From positions 1,216 to 65,215 of the forward strand of contig QLIY01000341.1 in assembly GCA_003260075.1 (NCBI GenBank): a DNA stretch of 64,000 nt, given 5' to 3'. Positions 49,495-58,643 of the stretch are shown here, one piece after another (within the stretch, counting starts at the first letter, position 1; every line of letters starts with the position of its first letter). Both the position numbers and the translations under genes were made by a program. The notes below the pieces were generated by a model. The model worked only from the letters and a program-made list of their open reading frames with translations. It was not told where the DNA came from and did no database searches. This stretch comes from Phallusia mammillata. Lineage: Eukaryota; Chordata; Ascidiacea; Phlebobranchia; Ascidiidae.

Positions 49495-52400
49495 TTTTTT
49501 GTATCACTTCATTTAGTTGTTAGAGCTGCTACGAGACGGTTGTGCTGATTGAGACGAAGGACTCCAGCGAAATACTGAAGTCTTCTTCCTTTCAGGATTT
49601 GCACCAAGCAAGAATATTTTATCAAGTGAGTTTTAATCCATGGTAAACAGTTCGCTATTTGTGTTTGACGTGATTGTTTTGGTCACTGCCTAATATTCGG
49701 CATCGGACAAGCCTCTTTAATACGAAAGCCTCACAGCGAATCTTCAAGCTATACGTGTAACCAGGTTTTTTTATGATTTGGGTGACCGCTAAGTAGTTTT
49801 AAGAGACCGCAAGTGTATCATTTAATTACCAAAAAATAGCCATATTTGCTTAAATAGCCATTTTGGGAAACCGCTGGAGAAATTTGGGAGACCGTTTCGG
49901 TCCCCAAAAACACCTTAAAAAAAACACTGCGTGTAACAGAGACATTAAGTAAGATTATTTATATGATTGAAAATAATCTGTGATTTGGTTGCGAGTTAAG
50001 ATTTGTCTCAAAAAATAGAAAGTTTTAAGTTTAGCCTCTTTGCGGTGTAGATTATTTTATTTTTTTACACCATGTCAAGTAGTTAAAAGTAAAACTGAAA
50101 CTGATGTTCTCCAAAACGTCTGCTTGCGTAACCAGCTTTCAGTAAAACATCCAGACGGCGTAATGTTTTGGACGCGTGTTGAGTCTAAAGCATGTTGCCT
50201 TAAAAACTAAGTGCTGCAAAAATGGGTTGTTGTTTTTGTACCAAGCTTTTCATATTAATTTGTAACTTGTCGCTGATGATAAGTTGTTTACGTTAATAAA
50301 GCTAAAACTGTTTGTAAAGTTCCTCAGAAAAATATGCAGCATAATTAGTATTGTATACAAGGAGAGAATCTTTCCAAATTCTGAGTGTTTTTTTACAGTT
50401 CTGCTTCACATAAACCGCTGAGTTTGAGGCGGAGTTATAATTAAGCCAAGCCGGGCTTTGCGGGTCGGGTTAGATTTAAGTTTAAATAAAACCGATTCGG
50501 TTCGGGACTGACTTCACACTCGGTCATCAACTTTCAGGCCTTTTAAAAACAATTCGGGTTCGGGTACAAAATTAGGGCCCGTTTACAGCGGTAGTTTCGG
50601 GTGGTTGGTTTGTCAAAATGTTGCAGAAATGAAAACGTTAAAACATGACATATAAGTTATGACGGCGGATTTTATTGACGGATTCCTCCTAGCATGTTCC
50701 AGTACTAAATATTATCAATGTAAGCTTACTTTCAAATATGCCAATATTTTTAATCCCGGGGGGGGGGTGAAATACTGAAGTCTTCTTCCTTTCAGGATTT
50801 GCACCAACCAGGAATAATTTATCAAGTGAGTTTTAATCCATGGTAAACAGTTCGCTATTTGTGTTGGGGGGGGGGTTGGACGCGTGTTGAGTCTAGAAGC
50901 ATGCTGCCTTAAAAACTAAGTGCTGCAAATATGGGTTGTTGTTTTTGTATCAAGCTTTTCATATTAATTTGTAACTTGTCGCTGATGATAAGTTGTTTTC
51001 ATTAATAAAGCTAAAACTGTTTGTAAAGTTCCTCAGAAAAATATGCAGCATAATTAGTATTGTATACAAGGAGAGAATCTTTCCAAATTCTGAGTGTTTT
51101 TTTACAGTTCTGCTTCACATAAACCGCTGAGTTTGAGGCGGAGTTGTAATTAAGCCAAGCCGGGCTTTGCGGGTCGGGTTAGATTTAAGTTTAAATAAAA
51201 CCGATTCGGTTCGGGACTGACTTCACACTCGGTCATCAACTTTCAGGCCATTTAAAAACAATTCGGGTTCGGGCACAGAATTAGGGCCCGTTTACAGCGG
51301 TAGTTTCGGGTGGTTGGTTTGGCAAAATGTTTCAGAAATGAAAACGTTAAAACATGACATATAAGTTATGACGGCGGTTTTTACTGACAGATTCCTCCTA
51401 GCATGTTCCAGTACTAACTATTATCAATGTAAGCTTACTTTCAAATATGCCAATATTTTTAATCCCGTTCGAAATTACGCGCCAACATGGTTCCTTGCAT
51501 TTGCATAGAAAGCGCTAAATGCTATTTGGCTTTCTAAAAAAATAAATAAAAAAATTTTAACACGAAAGCGTTGTTTCGTTTTGCAAAAAAATCTGCGGAG
51601 AAAAACAACTTCGGTCTCGGTTGAGCGGTTTATCACGTGACAAATTAGGTGATGATTTTTGTATCACTTCATTCAGATGATGGTGCGACTACAGGACGGT
51701 TGTGTTCAACGAGAAAAAAGATTCCAGCGAAAATACTGAAGTCTTCTTCTTTCAGGATTTACACAAAGCAGGAGGGGGGGGGGGAGATGATGGAGCGACT
51801 ACAGGACGGTTGTGTTCAACGAGAAAAAAGATTCCTAGCGAAAATACTGAAGTCTTCTTCTTTCAGGATTTACACAAAGCAGGAATAATTTACCAAGTGA
51901 GTTGTTTTGCATTAAACTGTTTTGATATTTGTGTTTTAGTTGTTAAGGTCGCATCTTAATATTTTTTACTTTAAGCTACACCTAAACAGACATGATAGAA
52001 TTGTTTACATGGTTTTTGTTGCGATTTTTGTGGGTTGTCTTAATATTTCGGAGAGTTTTGAGTTTAGCGTCGTCGGAATTATAGATAATTTTATTTTTTC
52101 TGTGTAAACAGCGGTTGTAAGAAAAAATGTGAAGGCGTTTAAATGTTAGATTCTGAAACGTCTGCTTGTGTAACTGGCTTTCAGTACAATAATCAGGCGC
52201 CGTGGTGTTTTCTAAGCGTGTTGAGTCTAAAGCGTGTTGCCTGGAGAACAATTAGGCGCTGTAAAAATCTTAGTGCTTTGCAGCAGTGGTCGGCAACTGC
52301 CGGACGAGTTCGTTACCGGGCCGTATAATTTTCAGGGTAAATGCTTTAAAATATTTTGCCCATGTATCCCGGGGATGACAAACTAATTTAGGCGTTTTTA

Positions 52401-52830
52401 TAACTAAATGTTTGTAGTTTTTTGAAGACTGGTCCGCGATAAAATTTAGTATAAAAAATGTTGCCGGCCCCTGCTTCACAGTACCAAGCAAGAATACTTT
52501 AGGTTTTCCATGTTGCCACTTGTGTTTGACTTGATTATTCTGGTCGCATATTTTTTGTGTTTTTATTATGAAAGCCTTTCACTTTAGGCTAGACATAAAC
52601 TGGGGGGCATGACAAAAGTTTAAAGCAATCTGTTTACGCATTGAACATAAGCGTCTTAATTCTTAACGACGAAACAGCTAACATCAGTTGAATGTAAATT
52701 GTTTTCAAATGACAAATGTATGTTTTTGCAACTTCTGCTTGTGTAAATAGCTTGAGGTAAAAAGTCAGGCGCCGTGCGTAAAAATTTGTCGGAAGCGTGT
52801 TGAGTCTAAAGCGTATTGCCTGAAGAACAA
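49495..52830 (+). repeat. Diverged tandem units with exon-like segment
   Basis: A pattern of 'tttatcacgtgac', then a segment 'gaaatactgaagtcttcttc' ending in a donor-like 'atcaa/gtgagt', then 'gcgtgttgagtctaaagc' recurs near 49480-50215, 51640-52250 and, degraded, 52480-52830. Inside it, segments 49568-49665 and 50170-50757 reappear as 50768-50865 and 50876-51467 across G10 runs, which looks like an assembly artefact. The older divergence between the units looks genuine. Confidence 0.6.
52284..52473. mobile_element. hAT-like MITE (190 bp)
   Basis: Starts CAGTGGTCGGCAACTGCC and ends GTTGCCGGCCCCTG, with imperfect 8-base flanks ctttgcag and cttcacag. Length and ends match short hAT-type elements. 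Confidence 0.65.
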
Positions 52831-53589
52831 AGCGCCGCAAATTCGTTGCTGTTTTTGCACCAAACTCATGTCTATCCTGCTTTACATTCTACTTTGTTGT
52901 GTTTTATTGTTTTTATCGAACATCTGTAGGAACTGAAGATGCCAGTTAGGGGAAATATATTCCTATAATTCATTGACCGATTATGTTACTTGCAATTTTT
53001 CAGTTATTTATTGTCATAAACAGCGATCATCAATGACCATGCTGTCTGTTGAAGAGTCTGATATTGTTAAGCATAATCACTCTGTATCCGGGATGTCTGT
53101 GTAAAACCGGGTTATTTGCTTTCCTAATCGTGCAAAAGTTTAACTGCAAAGTAATTTTCGGTTGTTTTGTGCCATTGGCGTAATTTCCAACACGAATGTC
53201 TGTCTGAAACCAAAATTATCTGCTTCCTTAGACGTGCGGGAGTTTCGCTGTAAAATAGTTTCCCGTCGGTTTTTTGGACAATATTTATTTACCATGTACT
53301 CAGAAGTTAAACGAAAAACTAAAATTGTTTAAACTGTTCGTCTCCAGAACGTATGCCTGCGTAACCAGCTTTCAGTAAAATAATTATCCAATGTCTACCT
53401 GGACGGTGTGTGTAAAACGGAGTAATTTGCTTGCCTAGTTCCTAGTCGTGCAAGAGTTCGCTGTGAAATAGTGATTTTTTGGAACAATATTTATTTGATA
53501 AGGTGCTCGCATGGTCACAAAGTGCAAAACGCATTTTATTTACAAGCATAAAAAAATCCACAATAAAATTTCCTGTTTACTTTAAAGTG

Positions 53590-53820
53590 CAATAGTGTTA
53601 TCCTGGTTAAGTAGAAATCTGCATGGACTGTATCAAAGCAGCGCAAATTCGCTCAAATATCCCTGAATTACGTTTTAAACTGCTCAAACATGTGAATGAA
53701 GAGGGGGGGGGGCGTTATCCTGGTTAAGTAGAAATCTGCATGGACTTTATCAAAGCAGCGCAAATTTGCTTAAATATCCCTGAATTACGTTTTAAACTGC
53801 TCAAACATGTGAATGAAGAA
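53590..53820. repeat. Direct duplication around a G10 run
   Basis: 53592-53702 repeats at 53713-53820 with two or three differences, separated by G10 (53703-53712). It lies just beyond the 3' end of the coiled-coil gene. Confidence 0.85.
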
Positions 53821-53878
53821 ATAGTTTTGGTGTGAGAAAAGTGAGACTCCTCCTGCTCCTCCTCTGCTCCCACTCCTT

Positions 53879-56800
53879 CTACGCTTGCCCATCTCCTCCC
53901 AACTCGCTCCTCTCCCCAGCTGTTGTCTTCCCGGCGAGGAGACTCTGCTGGACGTTCACCAACATCCTCATCTCGTCCTCTCGCGCGTGAAGTTCTAGGT
54001 TCTCCCGAACAACTTCGCGATTCTCTCCCAACAATGTTTCATTGTTGCTCCGGAATCTGTCGTTTTCCGACCTCATCGAGTTGTTGTTGTCGCGAAGTTT
54101 CAGGTTCTCGCTTCGAACTTCCTGGTTTTCGTCGCGCAGAGCTTGGTTCTCCCCGCGGACCTGTCAAAGTACAACACAAACATTTCGTATTTAAGTGGGT
54201 AAAACTACCAACACAAGAACTCACAAGACGCCCGGTTTGGGAATTTCCGGTAGGTGGAGCAGCGGACCATAGGCGTTTATGGTGTCAATAATACAGCAAT
54301 TTGCAACATGCTGACTCAGAAATTATTGTCTCCGTAAATGCCTATGCTCCGTTGCTTCACCTACCGGAAATTCCCAAACCGGCCGTCTTGTGAGTTCCTG
54401 TGTTAGTAGCTCTACCATTTAAGTGATCCATAAGCATTGTCCCACATGTGAAATTTTCCCAATTCTCGTGCTTCTAAAGCAGTGATTCTCAAACTTTTTA
54501 AGCATGCGTCGCATCAAAGAACGTGAATTTCCATAGATAAAAGTTTACGCTTAGGTAAACATACTAAAAGTGGTTCAAAGAATGGTAATTTAAAACACCA
54601 GGGAATGTTTGCACTTTAAAGGGGCACACCACACCCGTGCTCCGCGGTACATAGTTCGAGAATCACTGTTATAAAGCAATAAATTAAATTCACCCCTCCT
54701 AGATACTTTTCTCTTGTTTTGCTTTACCCAACCTACTTACAATTCCCCCGTTTATTTTACCCCACTTAAGGACTTCCCCTGCCCACTTACCCCACCTAGG
54801 GGCTTTCCCGCTTATTTTACCCCATCTAGGGGCTTTCCCGCTTATTTAACCCCATCTAGGGGCTTTCCCGCTTATTTTACCCCATCCTGGGACTTTCTAG
54901 GATTTTATCGACGAAGGTGTTTTATAAAAAAGTGACACGTTGCCATCTGATCGTTGAGGAAGCGATTAAATAGTAGGTGATTGTGTAAACAAGATCACCC
55001 ACTTTGGATCTTTTATATGGTCGGCTCGACTGACGCATCTGTATCGTTTTATATTGAACCAGCTCAGACCATAAACCAGGGATGGGCAACCTGCGGCCCT
55101 TGATTAAAGGTTGTGCGGCACGCAGAGACGCTTGGATTTCAAATGTACTGACAAACGAGTCTAACTATTATATATTTTGAGCAGATTAATGTGCCCGGTG
55201 CTATTTTTCTGCGACCTGGCAATATGTGGCTAGAATCAAATGCGAATGAAACTTGTAGTTAAGCATAGTTAGTACGCAACAAAGTAAAATCACCATATGT
55301 TATACACAAGTCTAATTTTGGCTGTTGTATTTGGCCCCACAGTAACGAAGGTTGCCCACCCCTGCCATAAACAGTCACATGCTGATCCTACAGTCGCATA
55401 AAAGGGGGTTAACTGGGACTTCCCCCACCCCCAACCCACCTTCAAGTTCTCACTCCTCATCTCTCCCGCCTCATCCCGCAACCTCCCGTTGTCTCCTCGG
55501 ACTTTCTGATTCTCGGATCTCAGCGCTCCGTTCTCATTCCTCAGATCCTGATTCTCCATCCGCAACTTCTTGTTTTCATCCCTCAACTTCGCGTTTTCAC
55601 CACGAACGGTTTCGTTTTCATCACGTGTTTTCTGATTCTCAGTTCGTAATCCCTGATTGTCACCCCTGAGTGTGACGTCATATATACTCCGGGTTAATTT
55701 GCATATTGCTTCAACGTTTAGTTGTTTATTCGGTAAAATGTAAAACAAACATTAAGTTGAGTTGAGTTTATTTCGCCGGCTAAAATTGTAGAAGAATATT
55801 CACCAGGCCGGAAATAGCTGCGCAACGTTGTGACGTTAAAAAGCGCGACAATGTTGAGGGCACAATTGGTGGAGGAATGGTAGACGCGATGCAGCTACAC
55901 CGTTACTACAACCGAAATTGTAAAGTACACCGCGGTTAATCCGGATCTTCGCCTAATTCGGACAAAACTTGAGGTACAAATGATTTATAATGTGGTAAGG
56001 GTTGAACTAATCGACATCGGTTAAACCGGATCTTTGCTTATTTTTGACAATTTTTTGGTTCAAACGGGTCCGGATTAACCGATGTCGATTAGTTAAACCC
56101 TTACCACATTATAAATCATTTGCACCTCAAGTTTTGTCCGAATTAGGCCAAGATCCGGATTAACCGCGGTTTACTGTGTTTGACGTCATATATTGCTTGG
56201 TGTTAATTTGCATGAAATCCTAATCACCTGTAAACTTGTTCCTCTGTGCGAAGTTTGTCGAGTTCGTCCTTCAGTTCAGAGTTGTCAACCTTCAACCTCA
56301 TATTGTCCTCCTTCATAAGTTTAACTTCACGTTCAAGTTCAATCACGGTTCCCAGCGTCTCGTCCTTGTCCGCTTGGAGCGCATGGATTTTACGGAGCAT
56401 CTAAAGAACAAAACAAAAAACTTGAAACAATTCTGCTTGTTGTAACAAATCCCCTTCTTATGGATTTCCTAAGGACCGCTGAGAGCAAATTTTTGTTGGT
56501 GTTTTATTGCAATGGACTAGCATGGCGCAATTACATAAAAATTTGAAAATCTGATTTGGTAAGCCGCAAAATTTTCTTTTGTGCAGAGAAAGTGCGAGTT
56601 GTTTGCAAATAAGCGTCTTGGTTTATGACGTCACAATACTCACATCAATCCGTTCTTCTTCCCCGTCCAAATATCTTCGAATATAATCAATAGCCACTTC
56701 CTTCGCGATCCTGCGCGACCTCTGAAACGTACGTAAAAGTATCGTTTAAACCACGACCTCTGGCGGATACGTATAAGCAGTGGTGGAATTGAAATTTTTT

Positions 56801-57480
56801 CTCAGCCGGTTCTATCAGAAAAGTCATATTTTTCAGCCGGCTCTGTTACAAATAGTCCATTGACAGTAACCAGTAACGCTAACCCGTTCGCTGATCTCAT
56901 AAAATTTCGTGAGACGGTTCTAAAGAACCAGTGGGGGGGGGGGGTTGACAGTAACCAGTAATGCTAACCTGTTCGCTGATCTCGTAAAATTTCGTGAGAC
57001 GGTTCTAAAGAACCAGTGCGAACCGGCTGAATCCCACCACTGATTATAACGGTACCCGACCCTCTGCGAACTTGGTTAAAGTACTCACCGGTGGACTGTG
57101 GATCCCCGAATCCATCTCCTCTTTAATAACTCTCCTGTTCCATTCCATCTTAGCAGCAGTGCTGTACTGAAGCTGCTTAATCTTCTCTGGGTCAGTCAAA
57201 AACATCATCACGTCATCATCGTTTCTGTGACGCAACAAAGCGGCGGTTATTGGGTCACAGAAGTGGTTGTGATGAATAATTAATGCGGAATACGAATTTT
57301 TCCAACCGCATTTTTCAAATTATGGCGCGCATTTTCGAACGTTTACCTGTATTGAATACGTAATACGCTCATGACGTCACTACACGCCGAATCCCAACTT
57401 TGGTGAGTTGGACTCGTTGCATGGTATGTCGTCAGAGCTGATGATGTCATAGTTCCGCGTGGACTGAGTTTGCTCGTCAT
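53879..57480 (-). CDS. Coiled-coil protein with Asn/Leu heptad array, 342 residues
   Basis: Six exons, 57347-57480 (coding part; the exon runs to 57493), 57089-57224, 56644-56721, 56228-56400, 55440-55665 and 53879-54160, sum to 1,029 bases in frame with a TAG stop. The N-terminal 120 residues are not obviously coiled (MTSKLSPRG, FLTDPEKIKQLQ, EVAIDYIRRYLDGEEERID). From exon 4 on, a continuous heptad array follows the consensus N-x-x-L-R-x-E for about 23 heptads; Asn occupies 20 of 23 'a' positions, with Leu, Val or Met at 'd', Arg at 'e' and Glu at 'g'. The register is unbroken across two exon junctions. This predicts a long parallel coiled-coil, probably a dimer. No family was recognised; cytoskeletal or ciliary roles would be guesses. 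The ATG at 57480 is the first in the exon, and an upstream exon cannot be excluded. Confidence 0.8.
54188..54425. repeat. Foldback element, arms about 95 bp
   Basis: The left arm (54190-54283, including 'cggtttgggaatttccggta') is matched in inverted orientation by 54330-54425 at high identity, around a loop of about 45 bases. It lies within 30 bases of the last-exon acceptor of the coiled-coil gene, so the pre-mRNA could form a long hairpin. Confidence 0.8.
54480..54668. mobile_element. hAT-like MITE (189 bp)
   Basis: Starts CAGTGATTCTCAAAC and ends GTTCGAGAATCACTG, with 8-base flanks ttctaaag and ttataaag (one mismatch). In the last intron of the coiled-coil gene. Confidence 0.8.
54745..54900. 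repeat. About 30-bp tandem repeat, five copies
   Basis: Units near 'ccccatctaggggctttccc' plus 'gcttatttta' repeat about five times, the outer ones degraded. It is intronic and not coding on the strand of the surrounding gene. Confidence 0.85.
55077..55364. mobile_element. hAT-like MITE with exact 8-bp duplication (288 bp)
   Basis: Starts CAGGGATGGGCAACCTGC and ends GGTTGCCCACCCCTG, flanked by ccataaac on both sides (55069-55076, 55365-55372). Related to 1222-1540. In the last intron of the coiled-coil gene. Confidence 0.92.
55927..56179. mobile_element. pogo-like palindromic element
   Basis: Two inverted copies of the 12460-12593 family: 'ccgcggttaatccggatctt' from 55930 and its inverted match ending 'ccgcggtttactg' near 56177. 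Inner inverted repeats around 'aatcgacatcggttaa' also match. It fits a snapback of two elements between exons 4 and 5 of the coiled-coil gene. Confidence 0.7.
56777..57041. mobile_element. hAT-like MITE with G12 duplication inside
   Basis: Outer ends CAGTGGTGGAATTGAAA and GCTGAATCCCACCACTG match the 16699-16847 family. The inner part is duplicated (56848-56932 and 56945-57021) across G12 (56933-56944). It sits in an intron of the coiled-coil gene. Confidence 0.8.
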
Positions 57481-57493
57481 AGGAAGATATTCT

Positions 57494-58599
57494 CTGCGAC
57501 AAAAACTCTGTGGTTAGAACTTAATTGTAACAATAGAGAAGTCCTGTGGTTTCTGATATTTTTTTTTCTGAGATTGGTCGTTTGGCTTGACGCCGTATTG
57601 GTACAGGAATAAATCTGCTGCTTTGACATTTAAGCCTCAACTAAGTTTACCCTGATGAAATCCTCACGAAATCTAAATCCGTTTAACCAGCTCAAATTTC
57701 CTGCATCTAATGATAAAAAATAGCGAAAATAAATAAGTAGATAGTTTAATACACGATTGTGTAGTAGGCTGTCACGTGATGTGCATGAGCCAATCAGCGT
57801 GCTGCATTACTCACGTAATACTGCTATGTAGTTGCCCGCTGTCGGTAACACCGTTCCACTTGTTGTACGAAGTCATACTCCCAACGAAACTCGCACTCAA
57901 TAAACCCGACCTTCCCCTACCACCGGCGTATACATATCAGGCACGCTTCACTGAACACGCTTAAGTACTAGGGACGCGACAAATTAAATGGCTTCCCTGG
58001 CACAAGTGTTTCGGTGACAATAGCTCGGAACGATGAGTGCTTGCGGTTGTTCGGTTTACTTTTATATTTCTTCCCGTCAGTTGGTTGGAACCGCATTGCT
58101 ATGGATGAATCGCGTTTGTTTTTGTTTATTCGATTTGCATTGTTTAAATCGCGAGTGCCAAATCGATTTATTGGATTTCATTAAAAAGGTTTCGTTGGTT
58201 TGCCGAAACCGGTTTCCGCCGGTTTTTAATTTTCACTCGGACTAAAAATTAATTGTAACTTAGCGCCACTGATGACATAAATAGCATGGTAAAACATTTC
58301 CTAATGTAGGGGTCGGCAACCTTTTAAGCGACGCGTGCCAATTTACTTGTTGTGTGGCAATGAATTCGCGTGCCAACATTTTTCTGTGTGATAGCGGTTT
58401 GTGCCAGCTCATATCAATAATACAGAGAGAGCAGAGTGTTTTGTGCATGTAGACTGGACTTCAAGACAATGGCAAGATCAAAACTATAAACAAGCAGTGT
58501 AACAGGTTAAATTGTTAATTCAATACAAACACGCAAATCGGTTGGCGTGCCAACAAAAGTCACCTTGCGTACCAACCTTGGCACGCGTGCCAGGGGTTG

Positions 58600-58643
<44 letters not shown>

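Larger units (their letters stand above)
48188..53878. other. Gene-poor, repeat-rich region
   Basis: No convincing coding frame. It contains an inverted-repeat family copy (48205-48330), diverged tandem units (49495-52830), G-run duplications at 50758-50767, 50866-50875, 51774-51784 and 53703-53712, and a hAT-like element at 52284-52473. AATAAA at 48495-48500 may serve DPAGT1. Confidence 0.6.

Noticed and set aside
5130-54900. CRISPR array
   Set aside because: Tandem repeats here (5814-6020, 54745-54900) lack unique spacers between constant repeats, and the genes are animal genes with introns.
58033-58245. 70-codon + strand frame MSACGCSVY...
   Set aside because: Low-complexity hydrophobic translation with no splice or promoter context; probably chance.
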